A stretch of 64,000 bases of DNA from Fragilariopsis cylindrus CCMP1102 (taxonomy: Eukaryota > Bacillariophyta > Bacillariophyceae > Bacillariales > Bacillariaceae): assembly GCA_900095095.1 (NCBI GenBank), contig FMBT01000229.1, positions 1 to 64,000 on the forward strand, read 5' to 3'. Positions 33,661 through 46,005 of the stretch are shown one piece after another (within the stretch, counting starts at the first letter, position 1; each line of letters begins with the position of its first letter). The notes under the pieces were generated by a model, which made no database searches, was not told where the DNA came from, and worked only from the letters and a program-made list of their open reading frames with translations. Position numbers and translations under genes: made by a program.

Positions 33661-34341
33661 CTAGTACTTCCGAATTGACAGGTGCGGCTGATTTGATGCT
33701 GTCACGAGCACGTAAGTTAGTCGCGAAAAGCTTTCGGAAGAGAAGATTTTGGTTACCTCTACTAGTAGTGTCGTGATGAAAAAGTGGTAAGATGTGTTTT
33801 TTTAATGTTCCTTCAATGATTTTTGTTCCTTTTTCGAGAAGTGCGTAGAATGTACTTTATGTACTTGATACCGTCCTACAGTACTGTTAGTAGATCGTTC
33901 TTTTTTCAGTCATGGATATGGCCATGCTGTGTGGCATGTTCGATTCACGAGTAAAAATCACTGACCATCATAAAATGAAAATGATTTCCCGACATTAAAA
34001 GAGGGACGGAGGAGCGATGGATACAAAGAAAAGGCATGATGCTCAGAATCAACAATACGTGTAGCATGTAGAAACAATAAAATAATATCAATAGACAAAG
34101 GCGAAGGCAAAAAAGAACCTAGTTAGTTAGCAAAGCATAGGATAGTGCAATTTTGTATTCTATTTTATGGGTTTCGACGTTACTGTATGACCGATTAGAG
34201 ATTTTTGTTATATTTTGTAACGTCGGCAATCAACGAATATGCTTTCGTTCCGTCGTCGTCTTCGTGATTAATTTTGGTTGATTATTGCAAACGACTGCAA
34301 TGATTATCATTATCATTTTCATCTTCAATTTTGTGCAAAAG
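33661..34341. other. Spacer between HA genes B and C
   Basis: Upstream region of gene B. It shares short phrases (GTGATGAAAA...GGTAAGATGTG) with the DNA upstream of the HA fragment at 40275-40475, so part of the promoter region was copied with the family. No gene is seen. Confidence 0.5.
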
Positions 34342-35753
34342 CTATTTTTCCGCTTCCCACTCAAAATCGATAGAATTTAGATATTCCACTCGCGTTTCTA
34401 ATAATTTGCCATTTTTGTACAAAAATCTTTGGTTTATGACCCAATTGTATAAACGAGGACCTTCTTTTCTGCAGAAGTGTAAGAGTGTAGTACTTGAGTT
34501 GATTTGTGCTGTTTTTTATAAACCAAAAGTTGGTTATAATTCTTCTTCCATTGCATATCTAATACATCCCAGACAAAACCAATTGATTCAAGACGTTCGA
34601 TCCGGTCTACAGAAAGTGCTTCGTTCCTGTAGAATTGCCGTTGAGTATTTACCCATTTTCCGAGCTGATTATCCGCTTCATACACAAAAGGAACTAACGT
34701 TGATCCGTGGTGCTCTTTTTTTTATGTAACAAGTCTCTGGAATAGTTTATCCAATTTATCATCTAATGCATTCAAAACAAATCCGATAGAATTTAAAAGA
34801 CCCATACGATACTCTGACAGTAGTTCATTCTGTGTTCGCTGAGTATGTACCCATCTTGCAAGTTTCAGGTCAGCTGCATATTTTTTGGGAACAGAGGTGG
34901 AGTTGTACTGTCTTTTGTATAGAACAAGTCGTCGAAACATATCATTCCATTTTTTATTCTGCCACTTTCTGTATCTTTCTGTCCTTGATTTCTTTGATCT
35001 ATCGTCGTTGTCGCCATCATCGCTATCTGAATAGGCTGTATCGTATTCATTATTGTTATTGACTGCTTGATCATCAACACACAAGGAAGTATTGGTGGAA
35101 GAAATTGTGGATGAATGTTGTTGTTCAGTTCTGATTTTGATCGTGGAAGTACTAGTACCATTAGGCAGGACCCAGCACCAGTTCCCTGTCGTCCATGATT
35201 CGTAGCCATCATCATCAGCATCAGCATCATTATTAGCCGTGTTTTTGCTTTTGTTGTTGTCGATGTCGTTGGAGTCAATAACATTGGGATTGCGAACTTC
35301 CTCGTCACAACCGCTATCTTTTTCTCGCTTAACGATGTTATTCCTTCCATTTGTATTTGATGTATGAGGGGGAGGAGGAGGTAATACTTTCAACTTCTTT
35401 TTTGGTTTATCTTCATTATTGACGGACGTGTTGCGACTTCTTGTTGCCCTCTTTCTACAACTAACTGTGGATGTGGCTGTGGCTGTGATGGCAGGTGTAT
35501 TTGTATTTGTACTTGTAGTTACGATTATTGGAAGTACCGTCCTGCTGAGTTTGTTGTTTTGAGTAGTAGGTCCTTCATCATCACACGTAGTAGATGGTAA
35601 CACCCAACACCAGTTCCCCACCTTCCAATCTGCATAAGGATCGTCGTCGTCGTCTTCGTCGTCGTTTTGATTGTTCCTATTGCTATTGCAATTATCATCA
35701 GTAGGCTTGTCGTCGTCATTTTCATCTTCCTGTTGCTTCACTATACGAGACAA
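34342..35753 (-). pseudogene. HA-repeat protein C, interrupted
   Basis: Has the same layout as gene B: an acidic start, DWKVGNWCWVLPSTT, PKKKLKVLPPPPP, ESWTTGNWCWVLPNG and HA repeats. An in-frame TAA (34722-34724) replaces the Tyr codon of VTYKK. The same frame then continues through the next HA repeat (EADNQLGKWVNTQRQFYRN) until a one-base slip near 34460, after which WVINQRFLYKNGKLLETR and a terminal TAG at 34342-34344 are readable. The start is uncertain: the frame is open to about 35786 without a Met, while a different frame holds MIRRAPTKPPPPMS. It is probably a recent pseudogene, unless the stop is bypassed or is a sequence error. Confidence 0.7.
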
Positions 35754-35786
35754 TAATAACGACGACGATGACGAAGCTGACTCATA

Positions 35787-37022
35787 GGAGGAGGAGGCTT
35801 AGTAGGTGCTCGTCTAATCATCTTGTTGTTGTTGTTGTTGTTGTTTCTGTCTTTAAAAGAAGCAAAAAAATGCTTCACCTTCATTTTTTTTCCTTGGTCA
35901 AAAAATGGAGTTAGAAGCTCCTGCTTCGTAGTGTATCTTATGGTATTAATATGGAAGAGAGTGCGCCAAATTTGTTTTTGATTAGTCCAATACAAGGTCC
36001 GATACAGTCAATTTGATGAAATTTTCGACAGATCTGCTTCACCAACAGTCCTACTTCAGTAAGAAATAATATTTTGGCTACAAAAAGAGGACTTTGAAAC
36101 TGGAAAGGAGCGCAATAGTAGTATTTGAGTTACTTGTTCGAACGAGTATGTTTTTTTTTTGCATTCATTCATTGGAAGTTGTCTAAAATTGAGCCACCAT
36201 GGTCAAATCCTTTGGGACGTAAAAAGAAAAGAAGAAAAAGCTTACTATGTTAAAAAGAAAAGAAGAAAAAAAGCTTCAGTTGAATTTTCGTTGGATTGAC
36301 CGTTCTACGCGCGTGGAAAACTGGAAATTTCCAGTTTAAAATAAAATTAAATAATACACACACTTTAGGTGAAATAAACAGAAAATCTATGAATTTATCA
36401 GGAGGACCCGGTCGAAATAATTCATCGTGGAAAAACGTTGGTTCCCGCGCGAACATTTGGAGGGCGCGAAAAACTTTTTATAGTATGGTTCCATTTTTTT
36501 CTAAATAAATCTAAATTTTTTTAAATAAATCTAAATTTTTCTAAATAAATCTAAATTTTTCTAAATAAATCTAAATTTTTCTAAATAAATCTAAATAATT
36601 AAAAAAAAAACGGTTGAAGTAAATTACTACGCCCTTTGATCGCGCGGCAATAATAAAACTTTTAATCGTTAAAATTCATTTAAGCCGGGTCCTCCAGGAA
36701 AAGTACTACTGTGTGAAGTGTATAATAAATCAAAGAGAACATGCTCAAAAGTGTTAATAGTAATATAACAATCTATTTTATCACATATATGGAAGAAGAG
36801 AACGTGTTAATTACGCGCAAAATATTATCGCGCTTATCCCGTGGACAACCTGCGTATTTACCACTTATCTCTCTTGACTAACTCAAAAATAAAACACTGA
36901 TTTGCAACATAAAGGATACTGCTGAGGAAGCATACGGTAGGCGAAAATTACACACACATAATTTTGGTATATAATAGTATATGAGTTAATAGTCCACTTC
37001 TTTAGTGAAAAAACCTATAACA
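35787..37022. other. Spacer upstream of the SGNH gene
   Basis: AT-rich, with poly-A/T runs and a pair of AAGAAAAGAAGAAAAA...GCTT repeats near 36222 and 36256. A 70-codon frame at 36296-36508 has no recognisable content. The 20-bp minisatellite is listed separately. Confidence 0.5.
36496..36600. repeat. 20-bp minisatellite
   Basis: About five units of CTAAATAAATCTAAATTTTT in tandem with few changes, followed by an A10 run. Confidence 0.85.
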
Positions 37023-37152
37023 ATGCGGCGCGAATTTTGGATTGTAATTCTGTTCCTTCTTCTTACGATAACTTTTTTATGGAGACAACTGAAGAATGGT
37101 CTTGGCGGTGTGAGATTTGATTCCGTGCTTAATAGAAAAATAAAGTTCGCGA

Positions 37153-37202
<50 letters not shown>

Positions 37203-39341
37203 CCGACATCGACATCGACATCGTCATCGTCATCTCAATTCTGTCGGCAATTGCAAACAAGATATAGAAATGATGATCGTCAGGGCAATACAAATGACCC
37301 TACTGCTGCTGTTGCCAGCTGGTGGTGGGCTGAAAATTTGGACAAAATTCTGGAAGCATCATTGTTCCCAACAGCAATAAGGAAAACTGATGCGGAATAT
37401 GAATATCAATACAACCAATCTTCTACTACAAACATGGCATTTTTCCAAGACTTGTTGGTGAAGGCAGGGACCGCGTTTCAGTTGGAACAATCGTTATTGA
37501 CACATCCTAGTATTGAAGATATCGAGAGGATATATGGAATACTTGAACGACGTTGGTTATGGTTTTCTTCTCGTCACAATAAAGACAACAAGAATGATGG
37601 CTCTCAAACGTTGCGACCACCTCATCCCTTAAAGATTTTGGTTATGGGTGGTTCTGCTACTGCGGGGACTGGTTGTGAGCAACCTGTAACGGTGGCAAGG
37701 AGAAGAAAGAACAAATCTGGAAATCCAACAGCATCATTGGACAACAATAACGACACCGACAGCAATCACAGCGATTGGGAAGACTATATACATGTTATCG
37801 AACGTTCGAACTGCAATTGGTCCATCCGTCTTGAATCATTTATGAATTTGATGCTAGGTTATGACGCCATACGTGTCATTAATATTGCTCAGGGTGGAAC
37901 CACTTCTGAGGCAGGATCATTACTTGTTAAATATCAGTTGTCATTTCCAGATGATTGGAACGAAGTCAAAAGAAAGGCCGATGGTGACAATTCTGATTCT
38001 GTAGCTACTGAACTCATCACTGGGCCTCCTGATATTATAATCCATGCATACGGAACAAACGATGCTGGTTTTGGGCGCAACAAGCTTGAAGCAGAACGCA
38101 TCAAGAATATTCATCAACGTGTAACAACTTATTTGAATGGCTTTGTTGAAGCAGTGAAAAAATCATTTGGGGGAGAATGTCCGCAACATGTGCCAATATT
38201 ATTCTTTTTAGACGATTATAATGGTGGCTTCTTTCAAGGTTCTATTTTAGGAGATCGGACATATCGCATGGTTTTGAGAGAACTTTCGGATTGGTATTCA
38301 TTGATGGCCGTGAGTAGTGCAAAGGTGATTGAAAATTTAGTCTATCCCGACGTCTTTGGAGAACAAAACATTTCATTTGCTCCAAAAAATTGGGAAACCA
38401 CTTACAAAACAAAACGTATGAATCCCCATTTTCCATATACTGGCCACATAGTTGTGGTTTGGTCTTTGGCATATAGTGCATTGGCCTCGGCTGTTAAATA
38501 TTGTAATACTGTGGAATTACAAGAACACCAAAATCAGCACCAGCAAAATTCTGTCAGCAATGACAACCCAAAGGACAAAAGACAACAGCGTATCCAAGTT
38601 CCTGTCTTAGACTATAGTCTAGAAATACATAACGTGTCCGACGCGTTGAAACAGCAAAAAACTCTTCAAGAGAAGAGTTGCCGTCAAGATTCTTCAAATA
38701 GTATCTATCAGAGCAAAATCTGTGCAATGGCCTGGATAGCCAACATGAACCCACTATCAACTGTTGATACGCTTCGAAGAGCAGTGAATCCTTTTATTGG
38801 TTACAATGATGGATGGAAAACTGAATATGATAAGGTAAGTGCAGTACTCAATTGTTGATTACTACACGCATAATTTATTGTAACACATTGTATTCGCTTT
38901 TAATTATTTACTCTCTTATCATTTTCATTTGTAATACATATTATGCATATGCTTTGAATTATAATAATACTATAGTCTACAGGGAAAGCCGGTAAACCTG
39001 GTGTTATAGCAAAAAAAAAGGGCGCGGTTTTGCAATTTGAGCTCTCTGATCTTTCAATTCCTCTTAACATTTTGACTATACAATATCTCAGATCATACGG
39101 AGAAACCTGGGAGGGGAGTGAGGTTTTGATCACCGTTAGGCGCAAGCGCATTCTCCCGGATTGGACTAAAATTACAACAACACAATTATCTGGGATTCAT
39201 GATGCAAAAACATCCATTGCGTACGATGCCGAGATTCATTTTCCTGACGAAATAGAGATGGGAAGTGATGTCCAAGTGGAAATTCAATTGACTGGAGGAA
39301 CAACATTCAAAATTATAGGAATGATGCTGTGCTCTCGGTGA
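37023..39341 (+). CDS. SGNH-hydrolase-like type II membrane protein, two exons
   Basis: The Met at 37023 (MRREFWIVILFLLLTITFLW) gives one N-terminal membrane anchor with a short cytosolic side, as in Golgi type II proteins. A Ser tract from TCATCG repeats and a stem region follow. SGNH blocks: ILVMGGSATAGTG (block I, nucleophile Ser), NIAQGGTTSEAG (Gly), HAYGTNDAG (block III Asn) and HFPYTGH (block V His). Exon 2 (38983-39341) encodes KAGKPGVIA...LQFELSDL...LRSYGETWEGS, a trailing beta domain. The family acts on acyl or acetyl esters, often on glycans. The GTAAGT donor (38835) and TACAG acceptor join out of phase by one base although similarity runs straight across. The substrate is unknown. 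Confidence 0.75.
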
Positions 39342-40274
39342 AGTGAGAGATATTCCTTAACTTAAGGAACCCGGATGAGAATCGGCGGCAGCACCTCAGC
39401 AGCAGCAGCAACAACGCGATAACTTTGGTCTCTGGCAGCAGATGGAGTTACACTCATATACAGTATTAGATTTTAAGAAAATATACAAACATGTTATAAC
39501 GTTAGTATCAGTTAGCAATTAAGATTGGCAAGTAGCCTATATTATCTACACAGGGAGAGCTTCATTATCACATAGATAAGGAGTGTTAATCTCATCCGAA
39601 AGGGTTGTAGTAACTATCTAATCCGTAGGATAAATCGGTCACGAGACCTGATTAATTCCATCTCCTGTTGTCGAACGCAATTTCGAAACGAATTAAACAG
39701 ACAACGACAACGACAATTTCTATGTAGCTGTTATCAGAGAATCGTCCGATATGTATCCAGAACAACACCTGATCCGAATAGGTCAAAAGACTCATTTTTT
39801 CCGCTACATTTGTTTTCTCAACCTTCTTCGATTTACTTCCTTTGCCAAACAGTTTTTTGGCAATTAATTTTGAGCAGGTGCTATAGTTGTGTGATGACAT
39901 TTTCAGGGTCTCTCTCACGCCAGATGTGGTTGATTGTTGAATGATCGAATCGTCGGGGTAAGTTGTTGGATGAGATTCGATTCTTTTGTTTGGCTAACGG
40001 CAGTTGTCAGTTTGGCGGTTGGATGAGAGTAGCTTTCAACGAGAGGGCACGGTCAGTTGTTGGATGAGAGTAGTAAGCATTGTGGCGATTGAGTACTTAA
40101 GGGTTTTCTACAACGCACATGACTATTGTAATGATACTGTGTGGACATTAAAAATAAAACAAAAACTTCCGTTCAACCAGATTCCTTTCTTTTCTTCACA
40201 AAGAAGATAAGAGATAAAAGAAGAAGAAAAAGGAGAAGAGTTACGTTCGAAACAACAATTCAATTCAATTCAAT
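39342..40274. other. Spacer, no supported gene
   Basis: Contains a CAG-rich spot near 39390 and three related phrases with GTTGGATGAGA (about 39966, 40019 and 40060). An 88-codon minus-strand frame (39652-39918) has a Lys-rich start and no recognisable domain. Confidence 0.45.
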
Positions 40275-40475
40275 TCAATTCAATTCATACGCAAAGATGA
40301 GATGAAATGAGATTAGATGAGCGAAAGAAATATATAAGTCATGGTATTCCATATGAGCGAGTGAACGAATACTTGTGGCAGTGTTAATAATCGATGAAGA
40401 GGAGGAGGAAACCATATCAGCATGACGATCGTCATCGTTGTCGTGAGACGATGGTTCTGTTTTAATGTTGTTCAT
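40275..40475 (-). pseudogene. 5' fragment of an HA-family gene
   Basis: Starts MNNIKTEPSSHDNDDD, matching MSNIKREPSSHAKNEEED of HA gene B, then diverges into Ser-rich and unrelated sequence with no GNWC motif or HA repeat. The DNA just upstream also resembles that upstream of gene B. It is a truncated copy of the promoter and first codons. Confidence 0.6.
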
Positions 40476-40826
40476 GACTCCCTGTCGCTGTCTATGGTCG
40501 CAAGTGTGTAGTGATGAAAAGAATGGTATGATGTGCTTTGTGCTTTTGATGATCGATGTTGTCTTCTCGAATTGCTGGTTAAAAAAATGGACAAGTTTTG
40601 TCGTTTACCATGAGCTCGTTGATTTTTTCATATCCATGACTGAAATTAAGAAAAATTAACAAGTAAAAAAAAGAACCCGTGACTGGAAATATTCGACAAA
40701 TCCCGATTATCGAAACGATGAGATGACAAGCAAGATGACAGCAACACAAAACCTTTTCATTATCATCAGAATCAACAACAACATTGAAAGTGCTAAACGC
40801 TAAACAGATAATTACTGTACAAGAAG

Positions 40827-41798
40827 ATGTTTCGTAAACCAAAACGTTCCTCGAAAAAGGCAGGTTTCCGTGCACGTAAAAAGCCGGATGACGACGATGT
40901 TAACAATGATGATGAAGAGGATCGTGAAACATCACAAGAATTACAAGAAGCATTAAAACGTGCAAAGCATGAACACAACAACAATAGCAAAAGTAGTAAA
41001 AGTAAAACCTCATCGAATAATGATGACGATTCTGATGACAAAAATGCAGTAATGCATCAATTTGAAAATAAAAATACAGGTGGACTATCCATAAAAGATT
41101 TAGCAACATCCACACAACAACATCATCCAAAAGAAATGGAAACAATTTCTAAAAGTCAATCACTGGTTGATCCAACCAGGAATAAATTTCTAGCAGCACC
41201 AATCCGTGCCCCGACTAATATAAGAACAACATGTCGATTTGATTATCAACCTGATATATGTAAAGATTATAAAGATACCGGATTTTGTGGTTTTGGTGAC
41301 ACTTGTATATACTTACATGATCGTGGTGATACAATGGCAGGATGGCAATTAGAAAAAGTATGGGAGGAAAAACAAAAGTCCAAACAAAATTTAAAGGATA
41401 AACAAATAAAACAATTTTTAAATAAACATAATGGTGATAATTTTGATAATAGTGAAAATGAAAATAATGCTGATGCTCCACCAGCAGCAGATGGCGATGC
41501 TGATAATGATGATGGATTACCATTTGCATGTTTTATATGCCGAAAGGCCTTTGATGAACCAATTGTCACACCATGTGGACATTATTTTTGTCAAGATTGT
41601 CTACAAGGTAATGCTAATACTGATGTTAATAATGATGGTGGTCAAAAATGTCCTATATGTTCTCAGGAAACACACGGTGTTATGAATCAACCAACAAAAC
41701 TTATAACAAAGAAAAGAAAATTGTTAGGACGGAATTCGACATGGCAAGAATTTATGGATGCATCATCTAAATCTAAAAGTGGCGATGATGATGAATAA
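40827..41798 (+). CDS. RNF113: RNF113/Cwc24 family zinc-finger protein
   Basis: A single-exon, 323-residue protein with the full family layout: a basic/acidic N-terminus, a C3H1 zinc finger (DICKDYKDTGFCGFGDTCIYLHDRGD, residues about 148-175) with the conserved GWQLE after it, and a RING finger (CFICRKAFDEPIVTPCGHYF, CQDCLQ, KCPICSQET, about residues 236-285). Family members are spliceosome factors (Cwc24 in yeast, RNF113A in animals) acting at the first splicing step, with E3 ligase activity reported for the animal protein. Nuclear location is expected. The length fits the family. The start Met is followed by FRKPKRSSKKAGFRARKK, typical of the family. Confidence 0.93.
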   Translation: MFRKPKRSSKKAGFRARKKPDDDDVNNDDEEDRETSQELQEALKRAKHEHNNNSKSSKSKTSSNNDDDSDDKNAVMHQFENKNTGGLSIKDLATSTQQHHPKEMETISKSQSLVDPTRNKFLAAPIRAPTNIRTTCRFDYQPDICKDYKDTGFCGFGDTCIYLHDRGDTMAGWQLEKVWEEKQKSKQNLKDKQIKQFLNKHNGDNFDNSENENNADAPPAADGDADNDDGLPFACFICRKAFDEPIVTPCGHYFCQDCLQGNANTDVNNDGGQKCPICSQETHGVMNQPTKLITKKRKLLGRNSTWQEFMDASSKSKSGDDDE

Positions 41799-43063
41799 TG
41801 AATAAGGAATAGTAGATGATGGGGGAGAAATCTGAGAGGAGAATCAAAAACAAGTGCTGTAGATGCTGATTCGATTTATTAATTCATTATTTCTCTCTTC
41901 ATCAATTCGAATGAAAGAAATAAAAAGTGAGACAATAACTCATGGTGCTCTGCGGGAAAGAAGTTGTACAATAATACCGGTTTGGGTGGAAGGGAAGTAG
42001 TAAGTGTAAGGGCAAAAAACAAAGCTTGTACTGCTGGTAAGTAGTCGACAAGATGGAAACGTGACGAATCGAAAGGAATGTTATTGGTAAAGAAACGCTC
42101 GTTGGTTTCTGGTCCTAAGAGTACAGTACAGTACAGTACAGTATAGTATCGGAATCCTGTGTTCCGTTTATCTGGAGAATATGAGAAAAAGATGAAAACA
42201 CGCAATAGTAGATAAAGTCAATTGTAGTTTTAGCTAAAGATCTATAGAACGAAAATTAAATCGATATGAAATATCCAAAGGAAAGGACTGATACGATATC
42301 GATCGAAGATTATTAATTAGTTAGAATGTAGATATGCTTTCTCTCTTTCAACTGTAATGCTTCATTCGTATCTATAATTCCTTATTCCGAATCTTGTGTT
42401 GGTACCGTTTTTGCGATAGCACTCTTCGTTATTCTTTCTTTTGTCTCAAGCCAGTCCAGTCCAGTCCTGGAATGCAAATCAACGCAACACAACACAACAC
42501 AAATACACAGCGATACGTACAGGTTCGTTGCGATAGGTACGAGAAGGATGATGATACTCGTACTGCACAAGCGGGATGTACGGCAATATGAACTACATGT
42601 TTTTGGGAAGGGCATTTGGTTAATGGGCCTGGGAACGGACACGTGATAGATGGAAATGGAATGAATGTTAAACTACTAGATCTATGAGGTGCACTTGAAT
42701 AATGAAGGAACACATGTGGGCGGACGTGTGTACACGCAAGAACTCCCTACGAGGAATGCACAGATAACGAACAGGGTCGCGTTCTAAATTGATGCATATC
42801 AACAACAAAGTCAACGACTACACATAAGTCGACTACAGAGAATCACATGAAGTTTTGTCATCATCATCGTCACGGGGACAAGATCTATCAAGGCTGTGTT
42901 TGATTCTTCCTTTCCTGTGTGTGTGACCGTACGTTGTTCTTGGAGGGGGGGGGGGTATGATTTGTTCTATATTATTATATATATCGCAGTTTTATTTTTG
43001 GTAAATATTTTGATCGTTTTCCTAAATTTAATTATTGACTTAATGAATGTTGTGTTGTGTTGT
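41799..43063. other. Convergent spacer between RNF113 and eL14
   Basis: Holds a TACAG-type microsatellite (about 42120-42145), an AACAC run near 42485 and a G10 homopolymer near 42944. Open frames of 65-108 codons on both strands lack domains and are rejected. Confidence 0.55.
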
Positions 43064-43468
43064 TTAAGCACCAAGTTCAATCATTTTAGCATTGATAATT
43101 TCTGACTTTTGTTTCTTTGCAATCATAACCTTGAATCGATCAAAGTCACTAAGAGAAAGACGTGTCTTCTTGGATTGCAATTTCTTGGCCCATGATGATG
43201 CATCCCATTTAGCTTGTGTATCAGCTGTCTTCCATGCCGCCACTAATGTTTTTTGACGTGCATTCACTTGGATCTTCACAGTTAAATCCGTTAGGGCAAT
43301 ACGAGAATAGGAAATAACTTGTCGTGATACACCAGTTAATTCAGCTGGACCATCAATTAAACATTTATTTTGGTCCACAATATCAATAATTGTGGCTAAT
43401 GAACCTTTTTCTGGTCCATAATTAATAAGAACAATACGTCCAACTTCAACATGTCTTTTGAATACCAT
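43064..43468 (-). CDS. RPL14: 60S ribosomal protein eL14
   Basis: A 134-residue single-exon protein. It starts MVFKRHVEVGRIVLINYGPE with the KOW-like barrel (GKLATIIDIVDQNKCLIDGP equivalent) and continues VSRQVISYSRIALTDLTVKI and WDASSWAKKLQSKKTRLSLSD, then DRFKVMIAKKQKSEIINAK. These match eL14 along its whole length. It is a component of the cytosolic large ribosomal subunit. A TATAAAAG sequence lies about 20 bases upstream of the start codon. Confidence 0.95.
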   Translation of the reverse strand: MVFKRHVEVGRIVLINYGPEKGSLATIIDIVDQNKCLIDGPAELTGVSRQVISYSRIALTDLTVKIQVNARQKTLVAAWKTADTQAKWDASSWAKKLQSKKTRLSLSDFDRFKVMIAKKQKSEIINAKMIELGA

Positions 43469-44177
43469 TTTGAGTTTTTTGTGTGGGGTTTATAAAAGCT
43501 ACTATTAAGAATGAACGAGATGATTATATGTTTGTTTGTGTGAACGTGAACGGTGAACGTGAACAGAAGTAAATTGGGTGTGAGACGAGATGTTGAGATG
43601 AGTCTAGCGAAGCATCAAAATAGAAAAGGAATGTTGGGTTGCCGCAATACGGTATGAAACATGACCATGGCTTTGTTCCGTTTCTACTATTACAAATACA
43701 AACAAAAAAAAACGAGAGATCGACCATGGTCTATCTTCCTTACCTTGGTTGGGGTATGACTAAAAGTATATTAGAAGGGGTACTGTAGCAGCAACAAGAA
43801 CCGATAGGGAGTTTTTACGTGTTGTTGGATTTGACGATGGGCGCAGCAGAGGCATGAACACAGCAGAGTATTTTGTCGCGTGATTTATTTCGTTGGATAA
43901 ATGAATGGACGTAGAATCCTACGTGAATCAGTACTAATACCTTGTAGTAAATGATAATCGCGGTAATCGTTTTTGAACCAATATTTGAGTCGATTAAGTC
44001 AGTTGAATAGATGAGTCACGTGTACGGATCACGATCACATAATTATCCATGACTGAAAATATTGCCTTCACAAGAATCGACGGAATCATCAATTACAATC
44101 TTCCGCGGCACATTAAAACGTACCGTAAAAAAATATAACAGCGGAGACACAACATACCGATACCCAACAACAAAGAC
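43469..44177. other. Spacer between eL14 and HA copy D
   Basis: Divergent intergenic DNA with direct short repeats of GTGAACGTGAAC near 43541. No gene is supported. Confidence 0.5.
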
Positions 44178-45280
44178 ATGTCATCCCATCACGTCGCCGC
44201 GGCTAGTTCCGATTCTGCTACTATAAAAAAAGAAGAGGAGGAGGAGGAAGAAGAAGATTCTGTACAAAATAATCATGGTGCTAATGTGAATATGAATCAT
44301 TGTGATTTAAATAATCGCTTAGTAAAGAAAGAAGAGGAAGAAGAAGAAGAAGGGGACAGCAAAAAAAAAGATAATGACGATTGTTTTGAAGATTGGAAGG
44401 TAGGGAACTAGTGCTGGGTAATACCCTCTACTGCTACTAATACTGCTACTAATACAAGCAGTAGTCATAACACGTCGTCCATCAATAATGAGGATACAGC
44501 ACCGAAAAAGAAAAAGAAGGCAAGATCATTGCCTCCTCCTAATCCACATAAGCAAGAAGAAGATAATGAAGTTAACAACAAAAGGAATAGTGATGACGGT
44601 TACGAATCATGGACGGAAGGGAATTGGTGCTGGCTCCTGCCTACCAACAAAAGACGTAAACAACCACCCATTCGTGTTGAAAATCGTAGTTCTTACACAT
44701 CTTCCTCCCAGAATTCCATGTGTGTTGATGTTGATCCAGACCCAGACAAGAGTAATGAATTAGAGAAAAACAATTTGATAATGACAAAGACGAAGACCAC
44801 AACGACAACGACGACGGAAGAAATACTATCACATACGCAAAGAGGAGAAGTAAACAATGGAATGAGATGTTCCACCGACTTTTCCGATACAAAAGAGAGT
44901 ACAACTCCACCTCTGTTCCCCGGAAATATGCAACTGGATTGAAACTTGAAGCGGATAATCAGCTCGGAAAATGGATGAATAATCAGCGGCAATCTTACAA
45001 GAGAGAAAATCTTTCTGTAAACCGGATCGAACGTCTTGAATTAACTGGCTTTGTTTGGGATACGTTTGAAGAGCAATGGATGGTGATGTATGATCGACTT
45101 GTAATGTACAAGAAGAAACACAAATCAACGCTTGTACCATCCTGTTACAATGGAGATAATCAGCTACCTTATTTAGGCTATTGGGCCGTCAACCAAAGAG
45201 TTTATTACAGAGATGGCAAATTATTGAAAAAGCGAGTGGAACTGCTGAATTCTATCAGTTTCAAGTGGGAAGTGAAATAG
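44178..45280 (+). pseudogene. HA-repeat protein D, interrupted and internally deleted
   Basis: Begins MSSHHVAAASSDSATIKKEE, close to gene A. At the first GNWC motif a TAG (44409-44411) replaces the Trp codon (WKVGN-stop-CWVIPST). The frame then continues to the second motif (ESWTEGNWCWLLPTN) and slips by one base near 44775, before the acidic region leading to KQWNEMFHRLFRYKREYNS. The HA region reads ATGLKL-EADNQLGKW: the end of the first repeat's second helix is fused to the second repeat, so about one repeat is missing relative to copies B and C. It ends LLNSISFKWEVK. It looks like a pseudogene. Confidence 0.75.
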
Positions 45281-46005
45281 ATTTTGCACATTATAAGTAA
45301 TTATCAACCAAAATTGCTGAAACTCGTAAACATAAAACAAAAACAGACGATCAGTCCTATTTTTCTTTCATAAGATCGAACCACTACTACATTCTTCCTC
45401 TAGCTATATGGACTTTCCCCTTTACATCGTCGTAATTTTTGCGACGTTTCTCTTATTCGGAAATGTATGTATGTAATGTGCATAATGGAACAGGATTGAC
45501 ACGGACTTCTATTCGATGCTACGAATGTGTTTTACGTAGTGATTTTTTTTTACGTATGTGTTATTTTCGTACGTGATCTTAGGTTCATGCTTAGAGGTCA
45601 ATGAATATAATAAGATACAAGAATAAATATATAGGTCCTACTACTATTATAAAAGAACATGTATAAAAGAAAATTGGCTTACTTGGACTACTACTAGATT
45701 TTTAAGATACCATTAAGATATAGCAAAATATATTATAGTAAAAAATGTTCACCATTCTTACTGCTTATATTTTTTTCTTGTTCAAATAATAGTAAAGCTA
45801 TTCTCACCTAGAGCTATCATACTCCGCGTGTTATTTCTCTGTAGTGTAATACTATTCCGCGTTAATCGTCGTCGATACTTGTACAGTACTCACTTTACTC
45901 ACAATGGTCTTTCATTACTTATGCATATACCGTCATAAAAGATGATAATTTCGTGATTGTGATAATTTTCCTTCTATCATGGACATATAATCTCAACCTC
46001 ATTAT
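45281..46005. other. Spacer, no gene seen
   Basis: AT-rich convergent region between HA copy D and the small membrane protein. Confidence 0.5.

Noticed and set aside
41879-42205. 108-codon minus-strand frame after RNF113
   Set aside because: It includes a microsatellite (TACAG units) and has no recognisable family.
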